From contig NZ_PUJW01000028.1 in the NCBI RefSeq assembly GCF_011189575.1, forward strand, positions 1-46,673: a DNA stretch of 46,673 nt, given 5' to 3'. The position numbers and the translations under genes were made by a program. Of the stretch, positions 16,380 to 24,352 are shown piece after piece. The notes under the pieces were generated by a model. The model saw only the letters and a list, made by a program, of their open reading frames with translations. It ran no database searches and was not told where the DNA came from. Every line of letters starts with the position of its first letter. The first letter of the stretch is position 1. This stretch comes from Photorhabdus cinerea (GTDB lineage: Bacteria > Pseudomonadota > Gammaproteobacteria > Enterobacterales > Enterobacteriaceae).

Positions 16380-17171
16380 TTAATAAAATGAGTGTTCTTT
16401 GCCAGGATAGGTGCCGTTTTCCACCTGTTCTTTATATAGACGGATGGCATCACGTATATTTCCAGCTTTTTCAAGGAAGTTTTTTGCAAATTTAGGTGGG
16501 CTTGCTGTAATGCCTAATGCGTCATGCATCACTAAAACTTGCCCATCAGTCATATTACCGGCACCAATACCAATTACTGGGATCTGTAATTTATCGGTGA
16601 TACGTTTAGCTAATTCAACGGGGACACATTCCAGTACCAGCAATTGTGTGCCCGCCTTTTCTAATATAATTGCATCTTTTATCAATTGATTGGCTGATAT
16701 TTCATCGCGTCCCTGAACTTTATAACCTCCCAGAATATGGACCGACTGGGGAGTTAGCCCTAAATGAGCGCAAACTGGTACGGAACGCTCGGTAAGCATC
16801 TTAATGGTATCGAATAACCAGTTACCGCCCTCAACTTTAACCATGTTAGCGCCAGCACGCATAAGTTTGGCCGCGTTTTCACAACTCTGCTCTGGTGTGG
16901 CATAACTCATGAAAGGCATATCGGCAATGAGAAAAGCATATGGTGCTCCGGTACGGACGCAACGAGTGTGATAGACAATATCTTCAACAGTTACTGGAAT
17001 GGTGGTATCCGCCCCTTGTAATGTCATACCCAAAGAATCACCAACCAGCATGACATCAATACCTTGCTCGGCGAACAGGCGAGCAAAGCTGGCGTCATAA
17101 GCGGTAATCGTCGCGAATTTCCGTTTTTCTTTTTTAAGCTGATTCAGATCAGTCATGGTCATTGGTTTCAT
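16380..17171 (-). CDS. panB: 3-methyl-2-oxobutanoate hydroxymethyltransferase
   Basis: A 263-aa enzyme that makes ketopantoate from alpha-ketoisovalerate and methylene-tetrahydrofolate, the first committed pantothenate step. Conserved parts include TAYDASFARLF, the metal-binding MLVGDSLGM, ADMPFMSYAT, VKVEGG, PVCAHLGLTPQSVH and IGIGAG. AGGAGA stands about nine bases before the first ATG. It lies 66 bp after folK. Confidence 0.96.
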   Translation of the reverse strand: MKPMTMTDLNQLKKEKRKFATITAYDASFARLFAEQGIDVMLVGDSLGMTLQGADTTIPVTVEDIVYHTRCVRTGAPYAFLIADMPFMSYATPEQSCENAAKLMRAGANMVKVEGGNWLFDTIKMLTERSVPVCAHLGLTPQSVHILGGYKVQGRDEISANQLIKDAIILEKAGTQLLVLECVPVELAKRITDKLQIPVIGIGAGNMTDGQVLVMHDALGITASPPKFAKNFLEKAGNIRDAIRLYKEQVENGTYPGKEHSFY

Positions 17172-17237
17172 TATCTATCTTCTCCTGCAATTTTTCTTGT
17201 TATGTACAGAAATCGGCCACGAACTGAACTGAAATCC

Positions 17238-17753
17238 TTATATGCAATTACTGGAATCAGAGGGCTGTGGTTGTAGCCAAAGTGCCAGGCCGTTTTCTGG
17301 GGTATGTTTCAGTCTTTCAGATAAAGCTTCCCCATCAGGAAACACGAGGTCAGGGGCAATTTCAGCTAATGGATAAAGCATGAATTCGCGCTGTTTTAGT
17401 CCATAGTGGGGAACTGTCAGGCGTTCAGTATTAATGACCTGATCACCAAATAGCATGATATCCAGATCAAGTGTCCTTGGTCCCCAGCGCTCATTTTTCC
17501 TTACTCGTCCTTGAGCCAATTCAATCGCTTGGGTGTAATTGAGCAATGCTTCCGGTTCCAGAGTGGTTTCCAGTGCTACCACCGCATTCAGAAAGTCTGG
17601 TTGATCCTGTGGTCCCATCGGTTTGGTACGATACAGAGAGGAACAGGTAATAAACTCTGTTTCTGGTAATTCTTTTAATGCAGCAAGCGCATTTTTTACT
17701 TGCTGCACAGGTTTCGCTAGATTGCTACCAAGAGCGATATAAACACGGGCCAT
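17238..17753 (-). CDS. folK: HPPK (2-amino-4-hydroxy-6-hydroxymethyldihydropteridine pyrophosphokinase)
   Basis: The 171-aa folate enzyme transfers pyrophosphate from ATP to hydroxymethyl-dihydropterin. The signature RWGPRTLDLDIMLFGD carries the paired metal-binding aspartates, and the N-terminus IALGSNL and PHYGLKQREFMLYPL are typical. It starts two bases after the pcnB stop, so the two are translationally coupled, as in E. coli. Confidence 0.95.
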   Translation of the reverse strand: MARVYIALGSNLAKPVQQVKNALAALKELPETEFITCSSLYRTKPMGPQDQPDFLNAVVALETTLEPEALLNYTQAIELAQGRVRKNERWGPRTLDLDIMLFGDQVINTERLTVPHYGLKQREFMLYPLAEIAPDLVFPDGEALSERLKHTPENGLALWLQPQPSDSSNCI

Positions 17754-17755
17754 GA

Positions 17756-19297
17756 TTATCTGCTATCCCTGCCCAATCTTGGTTTGTAGTAGCGGTGTGA
17801 CCGTGTACGGCGACGGACAACATCATTGCTCAATTCGGAAATCATACTCCGTTGCTGTGATGCATTGACTTGCTGGAATTCTCCCCACCAGTGGGCAAGG
17901 TCTTTTAGCTCATTGCGGTTTTCAACATTGGCACGCAACTCCAGCAGGTCATAGGCAGCACGAAATTTAGGATGTTCCATCAGTTTGTTTGCCCGTTTAC
18001 CATGACGGCGTGGCAGACGTAACTGTAATTGCCAGATATCACGCATGATGGTTGTCAGGCGCTTAGGAATGGCAATAGAGTGGCACTGTTCGTCCAGAAT
18101 ATCATTCATAGCTAATGCAAAGGAGTCGTAGTAAGTTAAACCACTTTCCTGAGATAGCTTTTCAGCATGTTCAACCAGTGGATACCAAAGCATCGCAGCG
18201 AACAAAAACGCCGGATTAACCCGCTTATCATTCTGTAACCGGTAGTCGGTATTCTTCAGAACCTGATTGAGCATATGTTCCATTGGCGAATCGTTATTTT
18301 CGGTGAAATAGCGTTGAACCAATGGGAATAGTGGTTGGAACAGGTGATATTCACGTAGCAGCTTATAAGTGCTGTAGCCTTGGCCTGTTTGCAAAAGTTT
18401 TAAAGACTCTTCAAACAGGCGAGCAGGTGGAATATTGTTCAGTAGAAAAGCCAGACGAGAGATAGGTTCGGCGGTATCTTCGCTGATGGTCATATTCAGT
18501 TTGCTGGCGAAACGAACTGCCCGCAGCATTCTTACTGGATCTTCCCGATAGCGGGTTTCTGGATCACCAATCAGACGGATAACGCCGGTTTCCAGATCAT
18601 GAAGACCGCCAACATAATCACGCAGAGAGAAATCATTGATGCCGTAGTAGAGGCTGTTGATCGTGAAATCACGGCGCATAGCATCTTCTTCAATTGAACC
18701 AAAGATGTTATCCCGTAACAGCATACCGCTCTGAGCCTGTTGTGACTGACTTTTATCATCGGAATCAGTTTGTTCATGCGGACCACGGAATGTTGCAACT
18801 TCAATCACTTCCGGGCCAAACATAATATGAGCTAAGCGGAAACGGCGTCCCACCAGACGGCAATTACGGAATAATTTACGAACCTGTTCTGGTGTTGCAT
18901 TGGTGGCAATATCAAAATCTTTCGGCTTTGTGCCCAGCAACAAGTCACGGACACCACCGCCAACCAGATAAGCATCAAAACCAGATTTATTTAAACGGTA
19001 AAGTACCTTAAGCGCATTTTCACTGATATCCCTACGGGAAATATTGTGTTGTTCACGTGAAATTACCATTATGGGTAAATCTGAATAAGGATTTTCCTGT
19101 TCAACTTTCTTTTGAGCGTTCACGCTGGATGAAAGTTGGCAGGTATTTTGGTGATTAGAGTGAAGAGTTACGTACTCTTCCTGAGAAGAACGGTCAGATA
19201 CGGTGACTGGCCTTTCACTGGCTGCCTGTAGTTCGCGGTTAATTTTTCCCTCGCGGATCAATAAATTACGGCAGAAATTTGCTACTCGGTTAAAAAT
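17756..19297 (-). CDS. pcnB: Poly(A) polymerase I, probable AUU start
   Basis: A nucleotidyltransferase that adds 3' poly(A) tails to RNA and so promotes its decay. Core motifs are AYLVGGGVRDLLLG, PKDFDIATNATPEQVRKLF, RRFRLAHIMFG and the neck region YREDPVRMLRAVRFASKL, with a basic C-terminus (VRRRTRSHRYYKPRLG). Homology to the E. coli N-terminus begins at IFNRVANFCRNLL, whose first codon is ATT at 19295-19297 with GAGGTG just upstream. E. coli pcnB is known to use AUU, so this start is preferred over the ATG at 19324, giving 513 aa. Between VANFCRNLLIREGK and VISREQHNISRRD there are roughly 45 extra residues relative to E. coli, low in complexity and polar. Confidence 0.92.
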   Translation of the reverse strand: MFNRVANFCRNLLIREGKINRELQAASERPVTVSDRSSQEEYVTLHSNHQNTCQLSSSVNAQKKVEQENPYSDLPIMVISREQHNISRRDISENALKVLYRLNKSGFDAYLVGGGVRDLLLGTKPKDFDIATNATPEQVRKLFRNCRLVGRRFRLAHIMFGPEVIEVATFRGPHEQTDSDDKSQSQQAQSGMLLRDNIFGSIEEDAMRRDFTINSLYYGINDFSLRDYVGGLHDLETGVIRLIGDPETRYREDPVRMLRAVRFASKLNMTISEDTAEPISRLAFLLNNIPPARLFEESLKLLQTGQGYSTYKLLREYHLFQPLFPLVQRYFTENNDSPMEHMLNQVLKNTDYRLQNDKRVNPAFLFAAMLWYPLVEHAEKLSQESGLTYYDSFALAMNDILDEQCHSIAIPKRLTTIMRDIWQLQLRLPRRHGKRANKLMEHPKFRAAYDLLELRANVENRNELKDLAHWWGEFQQVNASQQRSMISELSNDVVRRRTRSHRYYKPRLGRDSR

Positions 19298-19307
19298 GGT
19301 ACACCTC
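19295..19307 (-). promoter_or_regulatory. Ribosome-binding site and AUU start codon of pcnB
   Basis: On the minus strand GAGGTG (complement of 19302-19307) is followed four bases later by ATT TTT AAC CGA GTA GCA (from 19297). The upstream in-frame ATG at 19324 has no comparable site. A rare AUU start, sensitive to IF3, keeps PcnB low in E. coli; its conservation here suggests the same control. Confidence 0.75.
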
Positions 19308-19413
19308 GATAAGTAACTAATCATATAAAAACGAATAAAAAACAGCGGCTAATCATAGCCTACTGTGTATTTTTTGAGAATGGTTGTTATGACTAACGGT
19401 AACTTTATTCATG

Positions 19414-20301
19414 TTACTTGTATATTTTACCTTGTCGTGGAATCCGGTCCAGATCCCAATGTGTTGTTGCTTTTTTCAACAACTGGTCACGGGAAAGATC
19501 CTGCCAATTTTTTATGACAGGCTGATTAAGGAAAGCTAATGCTTCAATGAGTAACGGTCGGGGATCATCCAGTGGGACGGGCTGGGCATGATTCTGTTTG
19601 GAAAGTTTATTGCCGTTTTTATTCAGAGCCAATGGTAGGTGAATATAATCAGGTATCTTTAAATTTAATTGCTGGTAAAGTGCAATCTGGCGAACAGTTG
19701 GCTCAATTAAATCAGCCCCTCTTACAACTTCTGTCACACCTTGATAATCATCATCAATAACAACCGCCAGATTATAGGCAAATAAGCCATCACGACGATG
19801 AATAATGAAATCTTCTTCAGCCATGGCAGGGTCGGCGCTCAGGTATCCCAGCAATTTATCTTCAAAACCATAAACAGGATTATTCTGCTTAAGTCGGATT
19901 GCTGCATGATTAAGAGGCAGATTTGATTCACGGCAGTTTTTATCATAAAAACCATTAGCCTGCTGAATACGTTGACGAGTACAGATACAGTTGTAGCTTA
20001 AGCCTTGTTGTTGCAACTGATTAAGAACATAACGGTAAGCTTCATAGCGCTGAGATTGGTAGAGAATTTCACCATCCCAATGTAGGCCATAGTGTTCAAG
20101 GGATTGGAGAATACGGCTGGCAGCGCCGGCAACCTCTCTGGGCGGATCAATATCGTCAATACGTATCAGCCATTTTCCTTGATTAGCACGGGCTTGCAAA
20201 TAGCTGCCAATTGCTGTGATTAACGAACCAAAGTGAAGATCACCCGAAGGTGACGGGGCGAAACGCCCAATATAAGCGAGGGGACGTTCAGGCTTTATCA
20301 T
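19414..20301 (-). CDS. gluQ: Glutamyl-Q tRNA(Asp) synthetase
   Basis: A 295-aa paralogue of the GluRS catalytic core that glutamylates queuosine in tRNA(Asp) and lacks an anticodon-binding domain. The HIGH-like motif is FAPSPSGDLHFGSL, the KMSKS-like motif is NKLSKQNH, and zinc-binding cysteines lie in YNCICTRQ and DKNCRE. The length is typical of GluQRS. It lies 64 bp downstream of dksA with a hairpin between them, an arrangement shared with other enterobacteria. Confidence 0.94.
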   Translation of the reverse strand: MIKPERPLAYIGRFAPSPSGDLHFGSLITAIGSYLQARANQGKWLIRIDDIDPPREVAGAASRILQSLEHYGLHWDGEILYQSQRYEAYRYVLNQLQQQGLSYNCICTRQRIQQANGFYDKNCRESNLPLNHAAIRLKQNNPVYGFEDKLLGYLSADPAMAEEDFIIHRRDGLFAYNLAVVIDDDYQGVTEVVRGADLIEPTVRQIALYQQLNLKIPDYIHLPLALNKNGNKLSKQNHAQPVPLDDPRPLLIEALAFLNQPVIKNWQDLSRDQLLKKATTHWDLDRIPRQGKIYK

Positions 20302-20324
20302 ATGGGGATCAGTGAAGGTTGTGT

Positions 20325-20350
20325 ATACGGCGCCATCAAAGACGCCGTAT
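20325..20350 (-). terminator. Hairpin between dksA and gluQ (possible attenuator)
   Basis: An 8-bp perfect stem (ATACGGCG with CGCCGTAT) and 10-base loop lies in the dksA-gluQ gap. There is no T-run after it on the minus strand, so termination would be partial at best. Related enterobacteria have a terminator here that limits gluQ expression. Confidence 0.45.
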
Positions 20351-20365
20351 TTGGAACACGATTAA

Positions 20366-20821
20366 TTAGCCAGCCATCTGTTTTTCACGGATTTCGGCTA
20401 AGGTTTTACAATCAATACATAAATCTGCGGTTGGACGGGCTTCCAAACGACGGATACCTATCTCAATTCCACAAGATTCACAGAAACCGAAATCGTCATC
20501 TTCGACTTTTTTCAGTGTTTTCTCGATCTTCTTAATCAATTTACGTTCACGATCACGGTTACGTAATTCAAGACTGAACTCTTCTTCCTGCGCTGCACGG
20601 TCAACTGGATCGGGGAAGTTCGCTGCCTCATCTTGCATATGAGATACAGTACGATCTACTTCATCCCTGAGCTGATTGCGCCATGCTTCAAGAATTAGCT
20701 TGAAATGCGCCAACTGGGCATCGTTCATGTATTCTTCACCTGGCTTCTCTTGGTAAGGTTCTACCCCAGCGATGGCGAGAATGCTTAAGGACGAGGTTTT
20801 ACGTTTTTGCCCTTCTTGCAT
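20366..20821 (-). CDS. dksA: RNA polymerase-binding transcription factor DksA
   Basis: A 151-aa factor that enters the RNA polymerase secondary channel and works with ppGpp in the stringent response. The coiled-coil tip DPVDRAAQEEEF carries both essential aspartates, and the zinc finger CESCGIEIGIRRLE ... CIDCKTLAE has four cysteines. Length equals E. coli DksA. sfsA lies upstream and gluQ downstream on the same strand. Confidence 0.97.
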   Translation of the reverse strand: MQEGQKRKTSSLSILAIAGVEPYQEKPGEEYMNDAQLAHFKLILEAWRNQLRDEVDRTVSHMQDEAANFPDPVDRAAQEEEFSLELRNRDRERKLIKKIEKTLKKVEDDDFGFCESCGIEIGIRRLEARPTADLCIDCKTLAEIREKQMAG

Positions 20822-21012
20822 AATACTTCTCCTAACTCACGCACTATCAAACGAACCCCTAGCGGGGAAAAAAACAGGCCGCTATAAATAGCAGATGGAG
20901 CATGGGTTGGCAATTGTTCCTGCTATTAGTTTCACAATGGAGTGAAGACAAACGTATCGGATGTCTTTACACCCTGTACAATCTGACTGTATATATTAGG
21001 TGAATCAATAAA

Positions 21013-21723
21013 TTAACCATTTAGAATAAAAGTTAATTTATCACCTAAAACCATCCCTTTTTTTGTTATATTGGCCTGGTAACAGATAACTTCGACCCCA
21101 AAGTTTTGCGCTTGTTCCAAAAGAGATGAATAATTATCATCAATATGTGCAGCAACAGCGACCTGTTTGATCCCAGAGTGCAAGACAGCAAAAAATAAAA
21201 CAGCTCTTTGCCCTTGTTCTGCTATGTGTTGCAATTCCCGCAAGTGTTTCTGTCCGCGGGTCGTGACAGCATCTGGGAAATAGCCACAATTTTCTTGGAG
21301 CAGTGTTACTGATTTCACTTCAATATAGCAATTAACTTGCTGTTCTGCTTGTAACAGTAGATCTATCCGGCTGTTCTCTTCGCCATATTTCACTTCCCGG
21401 CTGATTTTTTTATATTCAGAAAATTCTGGAATGGCATTTTGTGCAATGGCTTCAGCGACTAAATCATTTGCTCTGAGCGTATTAACGCAAATCCAGTGAC
21501 CATCCTGTGTTTCTGTCAATTCCCAACTGTTGGGGTATTTACGCTTTGGACTATCAGATGTGGAGTACCAAACCGTATCTCCTGGCGTAGCACAGCCGGT
21601 CATAGCACCCGTATTGGCGCAGTGGATAGTTAATGTTTCACCTTCTGGTGTGATGACATCAGCCAGGAAACGTTTATAGCGACGAATTAGCGTGGCAGAT
21701 TGTAACGGAGGATGGAATTTCAT
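21013..21723 (-). CDS. sfsA: Sugar fermentation stimulation protein SfsA
   Basis: The 236-aa protein has SfsA features: RYKRFLADVITPEGE, HCANTGAMTGCATPGD, VWYSTSDSPKRKYP, DLLLQAEQQVNCYIEVKSVT (nuclease-like fold) and FPDAVTTRGQKHLREL. It was first noted for stimulating maltose metabolism, and its fold suggests nucleic acid binding, but its biochemical role is not settled. It is divergent from hrpB and upstream of dksA as in E. coli. Confidence 0.93.
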   Translation of the reverse strand: MKFHPPLQSATLIRRYKRFLADVITPEGETLTIHCANTGAMTGCATPGDTVWYSTSDSPKRKYPNSWELTETQDGHWICVNTLRANDLVAEAIAQNAIPEFSEYKKISREVKYGEENSRIDLLLQAEQQVNCYIEVKSVTLLQENCGYFPDAVTTRGQKHLRELQHIAEQGQRAVLFFAVLHSGIKQVAVAAHIDDNYSSLLEQAQNFGVEVICYQANITKKGMVLGDKLTFILNG

Positions 21724-21814
21724 AAAAACGCCTTAATGACTGATGGCATAAGATTGAGGCAGGCAATGCTACAATGTCGGCGGTTGAAAGTTAACTTTCT
21801 TTAATGGAGTGTTT

Positions 21815-24256
21815 GTGTCTTTATTGCCTGTATACGAGGTCATCGAACCTATCCTTAATGCATTGAAAAACTCACAACAGGTACTGCTGCATGCTCCTGC
21901 CGGTGCTGGGAAGTCTACGGGATTACCATTGGAACTCCTGAAAAAAGCTGATTTTCCCGGACGTATCATTATGTTAGAGCCACGGCGGATTGCCGCTCGT
22001 AGTGTAGCTAACCGTCTTGCGACTCAACTGAATGAAAATATTGGGCAGACTGTGGGTTACCGGATGCGTTCAGAAACCAAAGTGAGTACGGCTACCCGTC
22101 TTGAAGTGGTAACAGAAGGCATTTTGACACGTATGTTACAGCAGGACCCGATGCTGGAAGGTGTTTCTTTGGTGATTCTGGATGAATTCCATGAGCGCAG
22201 CTTACAGGCTGATCTGGCGCTGGCATTGCTTCTGGATGTACAGGCAGGATTGCGGGATGATCTGCGGATTCTGATCATGTCAGCGACGTTGGATAATCAG
22301 CGCCTTTCTGCTTTATTACCTGATGCGCCGGTGATTATTTCTGAAGGATGCAGCTTTCCTGTAACCAGAAACTATCATCCTTTACCTGCTCATCAGCCTT
22401 TTGAGCAAAGTGTGGCTACCACTGTATTGCGATTACTCCAACAACAGCAGGGTTCTTTGTTATTGTTTTTGCCGGGGATTGGGGAAATTCAGCGGGTATT
22501 GGGATTTCTTCACGGGAAAGTGGCAGAAGATACCGCTCTCTGCCCGTTATACGGTGCCTTATCGTTAGCTGAACAGCAAAAAGCTATCGAACCTTCACCA
22601 CTTGGACGCCGTAAAGTCGTTTTGGCGACTAACATTGCAGAAACTAGCTTAACGATTGAAGGTATTCGATTGGTGGTTGATAGTGGCCTTGAACGCACGA
22701 CCCGTTTTGAGCCAAAAACCGGATTAACCCGTTTGATCACACAACGTATTAGTCAGGCTTCTATGACACAACGAGCTGGACGAGCCGGACGGTTGGAAGC
22801 TGGAATTTGTTGGCATCTATTCAGCCAGGAACAGGCAGAAAGGGCCGCAGAGCACAGTGAACCCGAAATACTGAATGCTGACCTCGGTAGCTTATGGCTC
22901 TCTTTATTGCAGTGGGGATGTCATGATACTTCCCAACTGCACTGGTTGGATAAGCCGCCAACCGTTGCACTGGCGGTAGCCAAATCGCTGTTATTACAGT
23001 TAGGCGCGGTAAATCATAATGGTCAGTTAACATCCAGAGGCAGGAAAATGGCAGAATCCGGCAGTGATCTGCGTTTGGCTGCTATGTTATGTGCCGGTTC
23101 GGAGCAGGGAGCCGATACGCTGGCCACTGCCGCTATGCTGACAGCGATTCTAGAGGAACCTCCCCGTGATGTTCAGCCGGATATCACTTATTGGGTTGAG
23201 CAGCGTCAGACTCAATGGCTACGGCGGGCAAAGCAGTTAGTCAGCAATATCGGCGGCCATTTTGGCGAGCCAGCCTGTGGAGCAGTTGCAATGTTATTGG
23301 CTCAGAGTTTTCCTGACCGAATAGCTAAAAATCGAGATAAACATGGTCGCTTTCAACTAGCAAATGGTTTAGGGGCAATGATCGATGATAAAGAAAAATT
23401 ATCTGACGAATCGTGGCTGGTGGCGCCTTCATTATTACAAAGTAGCAAAAACCCTGATGCCCGCATTTTGCTGGCTTGTTCACTGGACATTGAACAACTG
23501 GCACAACAACAACCGGGTTTATTTAGCGAACAAAGTATTGTTGAATGGGACGATAATAAAGGCACATTAAAAGCATGGAAAAAGTTGCAATGTGGAAACC
23601 TGACAGTCAAAGCCCAGTTATTGGCAAAACCTTCTGATGAGCAATTACAACAGGCTCTGTTAAACTGGTTACGCAGTGAGGGATTACATGAACTGAATTG
23701 GTCATCTGCGGCTGTTCAGTTATGCACTCGTATCCAGTGTGCGGCTCAGTGGTTGCCTGAAATACAGTGGCCTGAGGTAGATAATGATTCATTGATGGCT
23801 TCTCTTGAACGCTGGTTAATGCCGTTTCTGACTAATGTGCATGATTTGAAAGGGCTGAAACAGATTGATTTGTTGCCAGCACTGGAAAGTTTACTGGACT
23901 GGCAACAACGACAGTGTCTGGATAATGAACTGCCGGTTTATTACACTGTTGCTACCGGTAGCCGGATTGCAATCCGTTATTTCAGTGACAAACCCCCAGT
24001 ATTATCAGTCACGATGCAGGAAATGTATGGTGAGCAACAAAGCCCATCTCTGGCAAAAGGGCGAGTAACATTGGTGCTTGAACTGTTATCGCCAGCTCAG
24101 CGGCCATTGCAGATTACGCAGGATTTGGCTGCTTTTTGGCAAGGATCATACCGTGAAGTGCAAAAAGAGATGAAAGGACGCTATCCAAAACATCTATGGC
24201 CGGATGATCCGGCAAATACAGCACCAACCCGGCGGGTAAAAAAATATTCGCAATAG
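21815..24256 (+). CDS. hrpB: DEAH-box RNA helicase HrpB
   Basis: An 813-aa ATP-dependent helicase with Walker A (HAPAGAGKSTGLPL), the DEFH box in VILDEFHERSLQADLALALL, motif III (IMSATLD), motif V (VLATNIAETSLTIEG) and motif VI (QRAGRAGR), then the long HrpB C-terminal domain. GTG at 21815 is preferred over GTG at 21809: GGAG sits five bases before it and MSLLPVYEV aligns with E. coli. The cellular role of HrpB is poorly defined. It is divergent from sfsA and followed by mrcB. Confidence 0.93.
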   Translation: MSLLPVYEVIEPILNALKNSQQVLLHAPAGAGKSTGLPLELLKKADFPGRIIMLEPRRIAARSVANRLATQLNENIGQTVGYRMRSETKVSTATRLEVVTEGILTRMLQQDPMLEGVSLVILDEFHERSLQADLALALLLDVQAGLRDDLRILIMSATLDNQRLSALLPDAPVIISEGCSFPVTRNYHPLPAHQPFEQSVATTVLRLLQQQQGSLLLFLPGIGEIQRVLGFLHGKVAEDTALCPLYGALSLAEQQKAIEPSPLGRRKVVLATNIAETSLTIEGIRLVVDSGLERTTRFEPKTGLTRLITQRISQASMTQRAGRAGRLEAGICWHLFSQEQAERAAEHSEPEILNADLGSLWLSLLQWGCHDTSQLHWLDKPPTVALAVAKSLLLQLGAVNHNGQLTSRGRKMAESGSDLRLAAMLCAGSEQGADTLATAAMLTAILEEPPRDVQPDITYWVEQRQTQWLRRAKQLVSNIGGHFGEPACGAVAMLLAQSFPDRIAKNRDKHGRFQLANGLGAMIDDKEKLSDESWLVAPSLLQSSKNPDARILLACSLDIEQLAQQQPGLFSEQSIVEWDDNKGTLKAWKKLQCGNLTVKAQLLAKPSDEQLQQALLNWLRSEGLHELNWSSAAVQLCTRIQCAAQWLPEIQWPEVDNDSLMASLERWLMPFLTNVHDLKGLKQIDLLPALESLLDWQQRQCLDNELPVYYTVATGSRIAIRYFSDKPPVLSVTMQEMYGEQQSPSLAKGRVTLVLELLSPAQRPLQITQDLAAFWQGSYREVQKEMKGRYPKHLWPDDPANTAPTRRVKKYSQ

Positions 24257-24352
24257 AATTTAACAACTTTCTTGTAGGCGAATAAATTCATTAAAAGAAA
24301 GAAATATGAATACCCATTATTCAGCATCTAAATGGTTTTGGAGAATTTTGGA

